From positions 69,598,421 through 69,662,420 of the forward strand of contig NC_077246.1 in the NCBI RefSeq assembly GCF_947179165.1: 64,000 nucleotides of DNA, written 5' to 3'. The notes under the pieces were generated by a model. It had not been told where the DNA came from and ran no database searches. It was given only the letters and a program-made list of their open reading frames with translations. The DNA is from Solanum dulcamara. Taxonomy: Eukaryota > Streptophyta > Magnoliopsida > Solanales > Solanaceae. Within the stretch, counting starts at the first letter, position 1; each line of letters starts with the position of its first letter. Shown piece by piece: positions 36,241-48,449 of this stretch. The translations under genes and the position numbers were made by a program.

Positions 36241-36856
36241 AAGTTTCTTTCTTAGTGGAAAATGACTGCATAAGCCTACTTTTCCGTTGCAGGGACAACT
36301 TCCTCAGCCTTCCATGCATACAAGTCAGGTATGCAGTATAAACTTGTTTCGATAATTCAATTGTTTTCCACCTTGTTGAAGTTGTTTTCCTGCTTGTGTT
36401 AAAATAATACAAATATATTTTTTATAGTGTGTATTCAAGTCGTAGGCAACAGTCCTTTTTACTCTTGAGTTGGCCAAATCATTATGTTTTGTTTCTTCTT
36501 TTCAGGTGATCCAAGTATGTTTCTATTAATTTTTCAGCTAACATTTTCAATACATTACATATGATACATACGTTGTACATATTTATAGAATCATGTAGGG
36601 AATAGGATATTGATTATTTGTACATATGATTTGTCTTGAAAAGGAAGTTAATTTCGGCAAGAAATTTTGTGTGGTTGCACTTGTATTGAAATGCATAATA
36701 ATTACGTGTTACTTATTGGTGTATTTATCTTGTGAGCAGACTGATCGAGAAATAATGGAAAGGAAGAGGGACATACATATGATGTTCTTTTACCTTGAAA
36801 AGGCCTATGACAAAGTCGTCCCGAGAGATGTCCTCTAGAGATGCCCGGATGGCTTG

Positions 36857-37007
36857 TATAATTTTCAAGAGAAAACAGTTTCTCCTTGTGAGTAGGTTGA
36901 ATCTCATGCTCGTTTAGCCGCAATAAAGACAAAATGCGTCCCAAACTTAACAAGCATGAGATTCAACTTACTCAGAGGAGAAACTGTTTTTGCTTAAGAA
37001 GCACATA
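36857..37007. repeat. MED15-exon hairpin, unit 4
   Basis: Same inverted pair as unit 2, with AATAAAGACAAAATGCG in the loop. Confidence 0.85.
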
Positions 37008-37636
37008 AAGTTTCTTTCTTAGTGGAAAATGACCGCATAAGCCTACTTTTCCATTGCAGGGACAACTTCCTCAGCCTTCCATGCATACAAGTCAGGTATG
37101 CAGTATAAACTTGTTTCGATAATTCAATTGTTTTCCACCTTGTTGAAGTTGTTTTCCTGTTTATGTTAAAATAATACAAATATATTTTTTATAGTATGTA
37201 TTCAAGTAGTAGGCAACAGTCCTTTTTACTCTTGAGTTGGCCAAATCATTATGTTTTGTTTCTTCTTTTCAGGTGATCCAAGTATGTTTCTATTAATTTT
37301 TCAGCTAACATTTTCAATACATTACATATGATACATACGTTGTAAATATTTATAGAATCATGTAGGAAATGAGATATTGATTATTTGTACATATGATTTG
37401 TCTTGAAAAGGAAGTTAATTTCGGCAAGAAATTTTGTGTGGTTGCACTTGTATTGAAATGCATAATAATTACGTGTTACTTATTGGTGTATTTATCTTGT
37501 GAGCAGACTGGTGGAGAAATAATGGAAAGGAAGAGGGACATACATATGATGTTTTTTACCTTGAAAAGGCCTACGACAAAGTCTTGAAAGATGTCCTCTA
37601 GAGATGCCCGGAGGCTAGAGGTGTACTAATGGCTTG

Positions 37637-37787
37637 TATGAATTTCAAGAGAAAACAGTTTCTCCTTGTGAGTAGGTTGAATCTCATGCTTGTTTAGCTG
37701 CAATAAAGGCAAAATGCATCCCAAACTTAACAAGAATGAGATTCAACTTACTCAGAGGAGAAACTGTTTTTGCTTAAGAAGCACATA
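37637..37787. repeat. MED15-exon hairpin, unit 5
   Basis: Same inverted pair, with TGCTTGTTTAGCTGCAAT at the left-arm/loop border and AACAAGAATGAG in the right arm. Confidence 0.85.
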
Positions 37788-38401
37788 AAGTTTCTTTCTT
37801 AGTGGAAAATGACCGCATAGCCTACTTCTGCATTGCAGGGACAACTTCCTCAGCCTTCCATGCATACAAGTCAGGTATGCAGTATAAACTTGTTTCGATA
37901 ATTCAATTGTTTTCCACCTTGTTGAAGTTGTTTTCCTGTTTATGTTAAAATAATACAAATATATTTTTTATAGTATGTATTCAAGTAGTAGGCAACAGTC
38001 CTTTTTACTCTTGAGTTGGCCAAATCATTATGTTTTGTTTCTTCTTTTCAGGTGATCCAAGTATGTTTCTATTAATTTTTCAGCTAACATTTTCAATACA
38101 TTACATATGATACATACGTTGTAAATATTTATAGAATCATGTAGGAAATGAGATATTGATTATTTGTACATATGATTTGTCTTGAAAAGGAAGTTAATTT
38201 CGGCAAGAAATTTTGTGTGGTTGCACTTGTATTGAAATGCATAATATATACGTGTTACTTATTGGTGTATTTATCTTGTGAGCAGACTGATCGAGAAATA
38301 ATGGAAAGGAAGAGGGACATACATATGATGTTTTTTACCTTGAAAAGGCCTATGACAAAGTCGTCCCGAGAGATGTCCTCTAGAGATGCCCGGATGGCTT
38401 G

Positions 38402-38552
38402 TATAATTTTCAAGAGAAAACAGTTTCTCCTTGTGAGTAGGTTGAATCTCATGCTCGTTTAGCCGCAATAAAGACAAAATGCGTCCCAAACTTAACAAGC
38501 ATGAGATTCAACTTACTCAGAGGAGAAACTGTTTTTGCTTAAGAAGCACATA
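38402..38552. repeat. MED15-exon hairpin, unit 6
   Basis: Same inverted pair, nearly identical to unit 4. Its right arm leads into an intact MED15-like intron that continues out of the array. Confidence 0.85.
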
Positions 38553-38716
38553 AAGTTTCTTTCTTAGTGGAAAATGACCGCATAAGCCTACTTTTCCATT
38601 GCAGGGACAACTTCCTCAGCCTTCCATGCATACAAGTCAGGTATGCAGTATAAACTTGTTTCGATAATTCAATTGTTTTCCACCTTGTTGAAGTTGTTTT
38701 CCTGTTTGTGTTAAAA

Positions 38717-39525
38717 TGCATCCACATTTCTAGTAATTGTTTGTTCCGAACCTTGTCATGCAGTAATCTAAAATTAAGGAGAGTTGTTTTTTTAGGTAAG
38801 GTGGGATTGATAACTTTGGACTTGTGATTATTGTCCAAGCATAACTCTCTTAAGTGATGTAGTATCTGTCTTGTTTCTTTTCGTGGATTCTAAGATATCA
38901 AATGTTTAAGTAGAATGGTGCTGAGGTTGAAGATTAGAGTAGAAGGTTAATAAGTAGTCGATTATTGTCGTACTTCTAGTAGTATGATTTAGGTATTATG
39001 TAGTTTCTTTTCTCCAATGTGTATTAGTATATGCTGCTACACTTTTTGTGTATATTGCTATTTGTTGTCTCTTTTTCTTGCTTGCTTTTCTGCGTTGGTT
39101 ACATTTCTTTTTAGACGAGGGTCTATCAGAAATGACCTCTCTACCCCTCAAAGGTAGAGATAAGGTCTGCGTATATCCTACCCGCCCAGACCCCACTTGC
39201 GGAATTACACAGGGTATGTTGTTGTTGTTTATCTCCTTGGTTTTGTTCTAAGATTTCTCTGTGTAAAGCTAATGATCTCTTGCTATTTTACTCTTAAGCT
39301 ACTAATTATGTCTTGCACGTTATATCCGACACAAGCACCAAATACATATGCACATCAGCCGCCTACCATGGATTCCAGTGGCCATTATATTTCTTCTGAG
39401 TTTGATTGATTAGGTGGTTTCTCTGATGGACTGGGTTATGTGTGGAATGGTTTTGCTACTGATAGTTTAGGTTCTAGTTTTGATGGATTGATAACTAGTA
39501 CTAAACCTAATGAACGTTTAGCGTA
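38717..39525 (+). pseudogene. 3' end of a MED15-like copy downstream of the array
   Basis: The intron sequence after the last array unit (ATGCATCCACATTTCTAGT and GTCATGCAGTAATCTAAAAT) matches that of copy H at 56365-56425. A final exon at about 39335-39413 (AP.NTYAHQPPTMDSSGHY, then stop) matches copy H 56986-57081. Directly after it lie remains of the coiled-coil module (GSSFDGLITSTKPNERLA, to about 39525). The six-unit array thus replaces the 5' part of a copy once like H. Confidence 0.6.
39108..39232 (+). mobile_element. SINE with TGTTGTTGTTG tail
   Basis: GGTAGAGATAAGGTCTGCG, CCCAGACCCCACTTGCGG and GGTATGTTGTTGTTG are present. A decayed member sits at the same place in copy H (56768-56882), so the insertion predates that duplication. 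Confidence 0.75.
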
Positions 39526-39554
39526 TGCAAGATCGGATTTACATGGAAGGGGTA

Positions 39555-39720
39555 TGGGCTCACGTGAATCCATGAACCCCTCCCTTAATTATGTAAAGTA
39601 CTCAAGCACTCCTCCCTAGACTATGTAAAGTACTTGTGAACCTATGCAACCCTCCTTAGATTATCTAAAGTACTCATGAACCCATGCACTCCTCCATAGA
39701 TTATGTGAAGTACTGCAATT
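39555..39720. repeat. Minisatellite, about 40 bp x 4
   Basis: Four imperfect units each contain TAGA.TATGTAAAGTACT followed by GAACC.ATGCA. One unit persists near 48425-48460 beside homologous sequence. Confidence 0.75.
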
Positions 39721-40050
39721 ATTCTGATAAATTACTTAAATCTTATGTGGGAACTCAGGTTAACTTTCGAAATTTCATCTCCAAAAAAATCTATGTTTGA
39801 ATCTTTAGCAACATTTTTACAAACAAAGGTCACACTTTTTCTCAACTTTTTTAGGGGGTCTTTTTTTTTCTTCAGTTCTTCTCTTTGATTCGTAAAGTGT
39901 GTTTCCTTAAATAATGATAATATTTTAATCATTTTCAAATATAAAAATTCTTATACTTATTTTTCTGTGATGACAATATTAATTATAGTTTACTTGTCAA
40001 GTCTAGCATTAAACCTAATGATATTATAGTGCATCCATCGTTTTGAAATC
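39700..40050. repeat. Dispersed block shared with 48440-50320
   Basis: GCAATTATTCTGATAAATTAC, ATCTCCAAAAAAATCTATGT, TAAAGTGTGTTTCCTTAAAT and TTATAGTTTACTTGTCAAG recur in the same order at 48450-50320, where later insertions separate them. Class unknown. Confidence 0.6.
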
Positions 40051-40130
40051 TTGGATAGACTTTTGAGCACATGCTGAGGAATGATTAGAGAAAATTGAGA
40101 CTCGTTCCAAAAAAGTGGAAACATTATTAG
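40051..40130 (+). pseudogene. Fragment of the coiled-coil module
   Basis: CACATGCTGAGGAATGATTAG and ATTGAGACTCGTTCC with GTGGAAACATTATTAG match the VEERLEKMEAHSEKMETLL region of the chimeric genes, with a TGA inside. A SINE has inserted directly after it. Confidence 0.6.
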
Positions 40131-40319
40131 TCAGGGGTAGAGCCAAGTAAGGCTGAGGGGTTCATCAAAACTCTCTTTGGCGAAAAATTACACTGTTTAT
40201 ACATGCTTAATATTATTCTTTATGTAAACATAATAGATGTTGAACCCCCTTCAACATCTTCTTGTGTTTACTTATTCAAATTTTGAACCGTCTAAGTGAA
40301 AATTCTTGCTCCGCCACTG
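40131..40319 (+). mobile_element. SINE (GGGG..GAGC...CCGCCACTG type)
   Basis: Starts CAGGGGTAGAGCCAAG, includes GGGGTTCATC, TGTTGAACCCCCTTC and ends TTGCTCCGCCACTG. Possible 6-7 base duplication TTATTAG/TTATTGA. It splits the coiled-coil module fragment. Confidence 0.75.
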
Positions 40320-40913
40320 TTATTGACTAAGATCATTTCAGAACTCGAGATAGTTATGACTAGCAAAATTTGTAATCTATCAAGGCACTAAAATTATTTA
40401 TCTTTTGTTTTGTTCTAAGATCTCATGTGTTTACAATTAATAATTTTTTGCAATTTGTAAATCTTTTCAGTTAATAAATGATATCTCAATTTTTCATATA
40501 TATTCTCTCCTTAAGGACCAAAATAGTTATTATCCCTTCTTTATTTTATAATAATTTAACAATGGACAAAACATTTGAAAAAAAATTATTTGTCTTTCTC
40601 TTTCAAAATCTACCCTCATAATAAGTTATGAACTCATTATATAGGTTATTTCTTTTGTGATCACGTAATCAACATGATTTTGTAGGTGAAATAATAACAC
40701 TTGAGTGAAATTTTTAGTTGAATGGCATTTCTAGTATAAAATTGAATAACTTTTTGAGATAATTATCATTAGTTGAGTGACCTTTGTGTTACAAAATAAA
40801 GTTGAGTGAGCTTGTGAGATAAAAATTATTATTTGAGAGACCATACCAAAAATTAACTTTATATTATATAAATATACTAGGGCTCACATTAGGGGGGAGG
40901 GAAGTATATCAGA

Positions 40914-41006
40914 ATGGAGATGTATACTGATACTCGAGGTGGTGAGGGTACCGCCCCGGCCATGGCTGCCGCCGGAGCTTCAACCATAGAATGGTCAACA
41001 AGACGC
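40914..41006 (+). pseudogene. MED15 exon 1 relic ahead of copy E
   Basis: The frame MEMYTDTRGGEGTAPAM.AAGA keeps the Gly/Ala-rich start, and ATGGTCAACAAGACG matches the exon-1 end ATTGTCAACAAGATG. The part coding DSGDWRTQLLPDSRQ is deleted, and there is no donor site. No exon 2 or 3 follows. Confidence 0.5.
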
Positions 41007-41491
41007 AATTTCCATTTTCCGATTGTAACATGTACTTGTTTTTTTCTTTTCTTTTGTCAATGATTATACACTACTACTACTACTACATATTCGTATAATT
41101 GCAGGGAATCTCCCATTGGGAGTCTCAGGTTTGAAATCTTCCTAAATGCTTTCTCGTTGGGGATTGTCTAGTGCGGTTTTTCTCTCTGTATGGATTGTGG
41201 GGTAGTTTTACTCTGTGAACCCTAAGAAGAGCAGTGATAGTGGAATCCATTGTCATAAATAAAAAAGAAAAGAAAATGATGAAGAGTAGAGGGTGGATTC
41301 ACTATCTGATGAGTTTCTAACTCTGCGCCATTGACCACAGGGATTTCTTGGCTATAAAAAAGGGTAAAAAAAAGTGAACAACAATGACATAAATGCTTTT
41401 ATTTTATTGGACCACCATCAATTCTTTATTCGTCGAAAGAGTACAACAACATACTTCGTGTAATCCTCCTAGTGGTGTCTGTGGTGTCTGG

Positions 41492-41650
41492 GGAGGGGCG
41501 TAGCAACATACAATGAAGGGTAGTCAGTTAATCACCTTTCGTTGAAAAATTATACTTCATATATAAAAAATTATACGAAGTATATAACTTACAAATTATT
41601 TTTACGTATATATTAATACACCCTAAGAAAACTTTTTGGCTTCGACACTG
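41492..41650 (+). mobile_element. Decayed SINE (GGGGCG...CGACACTG type)
   Basis: GAGGGGCGTAGCAAC, CGTTGAAAAATTATAC and GGCTTCGACACTG mark a degraded member of the family at 8012 and 58365. Confidence 0.55.
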
Positions 41651-42053
41651 AGGGTAGGATGTATGCAGTCCTTACCCTAACATTGTGGGATAGATAGAAC
41701 CTCGGCTCAAAAAAAGTGATATAGATTTGTAAAAATTAATTATAATTACAATATTATCCAACACAGAGTGCACTTATGAATGGTAGTCAAAATTTTGTGT
41801 TGGTGGTTCATACTTTTATAATAGTATATATTAAAAGATGGAAATATAAGTATATAACCAAATACCCAATCAATACCCCAGTGTAAAGTGGGAAACTTAA
41901 CTTTCTTAGACCAGTACATTTGGAGGGAAGTTAAAATGTATTGATATACCTGAAATATTTTACACTTTCCCAAAGTTTGCCTGAAATTTTAGTGATGTAA
42001 GCAATCAAGTTCTTTAATATTTGTGCTATCCTCAATTTTTGTTTTGTTTGTAG

Positions 42054-45000
42054 CACCTTTAGGTTCTGCCGTTCAGACAGGAAATGCAAATGGAGGTGAC
42101 TGGCAGGAAGAGGTTTACGAAAAGGTATTGTATGCAATGATATTTTTATTTGCACAAGATTTTGAAAACTATGGAAATTTGATGTTGATTTTGATAAACT
42201 GGCTGGTTATAATATTATAAGAAATAGCTGAATAGTTTGAAATATTTCCTTTGATTATAGAGTAATAGAGGAGGTTTACCATACCAAGTGTTTAGTTAAA
42301 TTCATGGTCGTACCTCTCCTCACAAGGTGCTTTATGTATTTCATTTCTTAAGAGGAAATAGAAAATTGAGCATGATAATGGGTAACTTGGTAGAAACTGG
42401 TATATTGTCAATTGAGGAGTACTACTGCAACTACACCTCAATCCCAAGCAAGTTGAGGTTTGCCTATATAAATCGTCTTCGTCATTGTTGATGACGCTCT
42501 GTTTAAGCTTGTCTTGAATCAATATTGTCAACAACAAAAAAAATAGTTTCACAAACATTAGCATAATAATGAAGTGAAGTATTATTTGATAAATTAACTT
42601 ATTATAGAAAATTAGTTGTTGAATGTTGTGATCGTATTATCTAAAAGTTCATGAAGTAATATGTATATAAGTTCGTGTCATAGTCTTCATGGCATGTCGC
42701 CAATTTGCTTTATTTTTCGGCAACTAAAATCTTTAATTGCTTGTTTGAGGGATAAACCTATTGGTGCAAGAAGTATATACCTGAATATATGGCTATAAGA
42801 ATAGGTTCTCTGTGAAAAGACATCCGCTCATCTGTATTCGTTGATATACTTTTTCTGTTCTTTTTTTTTTTTATACTAGAGAATTTGATGCTTCTGTCTT
42901 CGAAACTTTGTGGGTAACTGGTCTGCCCCTCTATCCTTCTTTACTTACATCCTCAACTTGGTTTACTAGCTAGGAATAAGTTGGAATGCTTTAACTTCAC
43001 CAAGAATAAACATATAACAGTAACATGCTATGTATACTCCATTCCGTCGTTTTTCACTTGTGAAGCCAACTAAATCACTATTATTTCATTGTTTACCCTT
43101 GTTTTACTTCATTGATGATAAAGGTGTAAAGTGGGAAAATATGATGATTGCCATTAAACTGTATTATATCTCCCAACCTAACTTTAAAAAAGTCTATTCT
43201 AATTCCTCCTTATGTGAGCAAAAATGTGTACCAAGAAGCTAAAGGAAGCAAAACTCAGTTACTTATTTTACCATTTACGTGTTAATCAGTTGTAGTCTTC
43301 CTCTTCTACTTCACTTCTTCTACTTCACTTTTAACCTTTTTATCTGGAAGGTGCTTTTATGAAGATTATCTAGTTTGTTCTCTACTTCATCGTACAGTTG
43401 ATCTATCACCCAACCACATGGGAATCCATTCTTGACATTTCCGCAATTGACTTAATGAAAATTTGTAATGCAGATCAAGTCTATGAAGGAGATGTATTTT
43501 TCAAAGCTCAATGATCTATACCAAAAAATTACTTATAAAGTGCAACAGGTATTTCATCAACATCCCTCGAAGTGCATCATCTAAGTTCGAAATTTTGGTC
43601 GACTCCCTTGCAAGTTTCATCAAATGACACACCATCATTTGCATGTAGAATGCACCAAGGTGTAATGCATATTGAAGTCTATTGATTTTTGGAAACTCCT
43701 CTTATCTCTTTGCTTGTTTCTCACACCTATTATAGCTCCTTCTTACCTAAATTCTCTAGCATTTATATACGATAAAAACAACTTGATTAGCCCAATGTAA
43801 TCCTAGAATATTATCTAACTGGAAAATGATGCAGAAAGCTCAAAACTCTAAATTCTCATTTTTGCTTCTTCGTTCCTTTCCTGTCATCTGGAGAAACAGT
43901 GCTCTCATAGTGGGAATATACTGTAGTGCGGTTAATTCCTTTGCATTTCTAGCATCTGCATCATTTGTTTGTGTTGTAGCATTGTGAATGATTGTGAAGT
44001 CGAGGTGGTGGTGGACACCATAAAAGTAGTTATTTTCACATATCTAGGTAGACACTGCGATGTAGATGTCATTTTTATGTTTGTTTGTTTTCCTTCTGGG
44101 GAAGGAATTAAGGCCTTCCAAGTTCTTCAGGCAAGGGCTTGATTTATCTGAATTTAAAGAGAAGCTTGAGTCAACATTCTGCTGAATTGTGGGAACCTTG
44201 CGAGCTATGTTATTTGTCTTTCTATGTCATTTCTTGAATTGTCCTCCCTTCTTCTTTGCCGTTGGAGGTACTTGAAGCATGAATTTTAAAAGTTTGCAAA
44301 GGGCAAGAAACAGGACTGTGCTAAACCGATACTTTTTTCTGATTTTAAGCAGGAGTCTCTTCATCAGCGTCTTCAAAATGAGCAAATTGAAAAGCTCAAG
44401 ATGTTCAAGATGTCGTTGGAACGCATTCTGCGTTTCATGGGGCTTAACAAGCATGATATTCAACCTGCTGACAAAGAGAAATTGCTTCTGGTTGAGAAGC
44501 AAATAGATTTCTTTCTCAGTCCCAATAAGCCGCGAAAGCCTACTTCTTCTCCAGTGCAGGAGCAACTTCCTCAGTTTTCCATGCAGCTTCAGCAACCACA
44601 ATCTCTTGATGGTCAAACTAATCCATCGATGCAACCCGTACAGGGTTCCATGGTAGCAATGCCGCAGAATAATCTCACCAACTTGCAACAGTCACTTCCT
44701 AAGCAGCATGAGCAGCAAATGTTGCAGAACCAGCAATTAAGACAGCAGTACCGCCATCAGCAAATGCTGCAGCAACTCTTTCAAAGAAAGCAGTTAATGC
44801 AACAGCAGCAAGCAAAGCAACCCATACGGGGTTCCATGGAAGGTAAGCAACAAAACAATCTCACCAACTTGCAACATAATTGTTTGGATAATTCACTACT
44901 ACTTCTACTTCATATTCCTAGAATTGCAGGGGATTTCCCATTGGAGGTCTCGGGTTTGAAATGTTCCTGCATACTTTCTCAATCGGGCTTGTCGCACAGG

Positions 45001-45087
45001 GATTGTTTAGTGCGGTTTATCTTTCCTATGTGGTTTGTGGGAACCCCATGGGTAGTGAGTGCGGGTTCCCTGGTCATTAAAAAGTAG
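42054..45087 (+). pseudogene. MED15 fragment, copy E (exons 5-7, frames open)
   Basis: Exon 5 (42054-42124, PLGSAVQTGNANGGDWQEEV), exon 6 (43474-43548, IKSMKEMYFSKLNDLYQKI) and exon 7 (from 44350: ESLHQRLQNEQIEKLKMFKM, SLERILRFMGLNKHDIQ, KPRKPTSSPVQEQLPQFSM, then Gln-rich) join in frame with canonical borders. Exon 7 stays open to 45087, or could splice at a GT at 44843. In intact plant MED15 this part is the conserved helical segment before the Gln-rich C-terminus. Exons 1-4 are missing except for the exon 1 relic at 40914, so translation would need another start. Copy F is a sister duplicate offset by about 3.4-3.7 kb. Confidence 0.75.
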
Positions 45088-45202
45088 AAAAACTGATGAA
45101 GCCCCCAAGGTCTTGGTTTAGTTCTAAGAGTGAATTTGTGACGTATGGGTTAGAGGCCTGTCAGCGATTCAAACTTCTTGTAGTCTAAAGCTCGTTATTT
45201 AA

Positions 45203-45330
45203 GTGAGTGGAGAAGGGTAGAGCGTGGACCCATTATCAGCCGAGTTTCTAACTCTGCGCCATACTCGAGTGGAGAAGGGTAGAGCGTGGACCCATTATCA
45301 GCCGAGTTTCTAACTCTGCGCCATACTCCT
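45203..45330. repeat. 64-bp tandem duplication
   Basis: GAGTGGAGAAGGGTAGAGCG to CTCTGCGCCATACTC is present twice without visible change. Confidence 0.9.
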
Positions 45331-45793
45331 CGGGATTTCTCGGCTATAAAAAAGGTTAAAAAAAATAATGAACAACAACATACTTAGTATAATCCCACAA
45401 GTAGGTTTTGGGGAGGGTAAGATATGCATATATCTTACCCTACCTTTGTGGGGTAGATAGACCGCTCAAAAGAAGTGTATAAATTCATAAATTTAATTGT
45501 AATTACGATATTATCCAACACAGAGTGCACTTATGAATGGCAATCAAAATTTTGGAGGTTCGTACTTTTTAATAGTATAGATTAAAAGGTTGAATATTAA
45601 TATATATAACCAAATACCCAATCAATACCTTAGTGTAAAGTGGGAAACTTAACTTTCTTAGACAAGTACATGTGGAGGGAAGTCAAAATGTATTAATATA
45701 CCTGAAAAATCTAACAATATTCCAAAATTTTAATGATGTAAGCAATCAAATTCTGTAATATTTGTGTTATCCTCAATTTTGTTTTATTTGTAG

Positions 45794-48320
45794 CACCTTT
45801 AGATTCTACATCTCAGAAGGGACACTCAAATGGAGCTGATTGGCAGGAAGAGGTTTACCAAAAGGTATTGTTTGCAATAATATTTTATTTGCACAAGATT
45901 TTGAAGTCTGTGGAAATTTCATATGTGGATTTTGATAAACTGGCTGGTCATAACATTATAAGAAATAGCTGAATGCTTTATATTTCCTATGATTATAGAT
46001 TAATAAAAGAGGTTTACCATACCAAGTATTCAGCTAAATTCATGGCCGTACCCTCCCTGCAAGGTGTTTTATGTATTCCATTTTTTAGAGGAAATTGAAA
46101 TTGAGCATGTTAACAAGTAACGTGTTAGAAATTGGTATATTCTCAATTTAGAAGTACTACTACAACTACACCTCAATCCCAAGCAAGTTGAGGTCGGCTA
46201 TATGAATCAAAATTGTCGATGGTGCTCTGTTTAAGCCTGTCTTGGTCCAATATTGTCAATGACAAAAAAAAATAGTTTCACAAGCACTAGCATAATTGAG
46301 AACTGAAGGTACACTTTGCGAAATTAATTGATTACAGAAATTTGGTTATTGAATGCTGAGGTCATATCATCTTAATTCATGAGGTAATATGTCTGTAAGT
46401 TCGGATCGAAGTCTTGTTAGTATGTCACCAATTTGCTTTACTAGCTAGGAATAAGTTGGAATACTTTGACTTCTCCAAGAATAAACATGTAACACTAACA
46501 TGCTTTGTATACTCCATTCCTGTCGTTTTTCACTTGTGAAGCCAACTACATCGTTATTATTTACTGGATTGATGATAAGGGTGTAAAGTTAAAAGAATTA
46601 AGAAAATGATGTTTTCCATTAAACCATAGTATATCTCCAAACCCAACTTTATAAAAGTATATTCTAATTCCTCCTGGTTGGGCTGGTCTATGATCACATT
46701 ATGGAAGCAAACCTCAGTTGCTTGTTTTACCAAGATACATGTTAGTCAGTTGTAGCCTTCCTCTTCTACTTCACTTTTAACGTTTTTATCTGGAAGGTTC
46801 TTTTGTGAGGATTCTCTAGTTTGTTCTCTACTGCATCGTAAGTTGATCTAATTATAACCTAACCACATGTGAATGAGTTCTTGACATTTATGCAGTTGAC
46901 TTAATGAAAATTTGTAATGCAGATCAAGTCTATGAAGGAGATATATTATTCAGAGCTCAATGATATATACCAGAAAATTGCTTATAAAGTACCACAGGTA
47001 TGTCATCAACATCCCTCTAAGTGCTTCATAATCTATCGAAATTTTGGTCGACTCCCTCGCAAGTTTTGTCAACATGCGCCAAGGTGTAATGCATATTGTA
47101 GTCTATTGATTTTTGGAAGCTCCTCTTATCTCTTTGCATGTTTCTCACACCTATTATAACTCCTTACATATATTCTCTGGCATTTATATTTGATAAAAAC
47201 AACTTGATATGCCCAAGGTAATCCTAGTATATTATCCAACGGGGAACTGATGCAGAAAGCTCGAAACTCTAAATTCTCATTTTTGCATTTTTGGTTCCTT
47301 TCCTGTCATCTTGAGAAACATTGCTCTCATAGTGGGAATGTGTCGTAGTGCGGTTAATTCCTTTTCATTTCTAGCATCTGCATCATTTGTTTGTGTTGAA
47401 GCATTGTGAATGATTGTGAAGTGGAGGTGGTGGTGGACACCATAAAAGGAGTTATTTTCACATATCTAGGTAGACACTGCGATATAGATGTCATTTTTAT
47501 GTTTGTTTGTTTTCCTTTCGGGGAAGGGATTAAGGCCTGCCAAGCTTCGAGCAAGGGCTTGATTTATCTGAATTTAAAGAGCACTTGAGTCAACATTCTG
47601 CTGAATTGTGGGAACCTTGCGAGCTATCTTATTTGTCTTTTTATGTCATTTCTTGAATTGTCCTCCCTTTTTCTTTGCCGTTGGAGGTACTTGAAGCATG
47701 AATTTTAAAAGTTTGCAAAGGTCAAGAAACAGGACTGTGCTAAACTGATACTTTTTTCTGATTTTAAGCAGGAGTCTCTTCGTCAGCGTCTTCAAAATGA
47801 GCAAATTGAAAAGCTCAAGATGTTCAAGATGTCGTTGGAACGCATTCTGCGTTTCATGGGGCTTAACAAGCATGATATTCAACCTGCTGACAAAGAGAAA
47901 TTGCTTCTGGTTGAGAAGCAAATAGATTTCTTTCTCAGTCCCAATAAGCCGCGAAAGCCTACTTCTTCTCCAGTGCAGGAGCAACTTCCTCAGTTTTCCA
48001 TGCAGCTTCAGCAACCACAATCTCTTGATGGTCAAACTAATCCATCGATGCAACCCGTACAGGGTTCCATGGTAGCAATGCCGCAGAATAATCTCACCAA
48101 CTTGCAACAGTCACTTCCTAAGCTGCACAAGCAGCAAATGTTGCAGAACCAGCAATTAAGACAGCAGCACCACCATCGGCAGATGCAGCGGCAAGCTTTT
48201 CAAAGGTGGCAGTTAATGCAACAGCAGCAAGCAAAGCAACAGCAGACCACGCTATTGTCACAGCTTCAACAGTCTTCCATGCAGCTTCAGCAACCACGTT
48301 CTTATGATGGTCGAAACTAA
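45794..48320 (+). pseudogene. MED15 fragment, copy F (exons 5-7, frames open)
   Basis: Exon 5 (45794-45864, PLDSTSQKGHSNGADWQEEV), exon 6 (46923-46997, IKSMKEIYYSELNDIYQKI) and exon 7 (from 47769, ESLRQRLQNEQIEKLKMFKM onward) keep phase and GT-AG borders. Exon 7 ends at a TAA at 48318-48320 after RSYDGRN. Its first 330 bases are almost identical to copy E, then the Gln-rich part diverges. There is no upstream start exon. Confidence 0.75.
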
Positions 48321-48449
48321 TCCACAGACAGGATTCCATGGAAGGCAAAGCAACAAAACAATCTCACCATCTTGCAACGTAGTTGTTTGGATAATTCAAT
48401 TGTTTATGTATGGTCCTGAACTCACTGCACCCTTCCCTAGATTATGTAA

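Larger units (their letters stand above)
34100..38716. repeat. Six-unit tandem array of a LINE/MED15 composite
   Basis: The landmark TATGTATTCAAG (TGTGTATTCAAG in unit 4) falls at 34114, 34894, 35661, 36428, 37195 and 37974, spacings of 780, 767, 767, 767 and 779. Each unit has, in order: an AT-rich part with GGTGATCCAAGTATG; a stretch encoding REIMERKRDIHMMFFYLEK then AYDKV, which matches RTE-type LINE reverse transcriptase (the HMVF.DLEKAYDKVPR block); an inverted pair of MED15 exon-7 fragments; and a MED15 intron piece. Units are highly alike, so amplification is recent. Units 1 and 5 share an additional AGGCTAGAGGTG that the others lack. Confidence 0.95.

Noticed and set aside
34100..38716. 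LTR pair or nested LTRs
   Set aside because: Six adjacent direct units without internal region, TG...CA ends or target duplications; a simple tandem array fits better.
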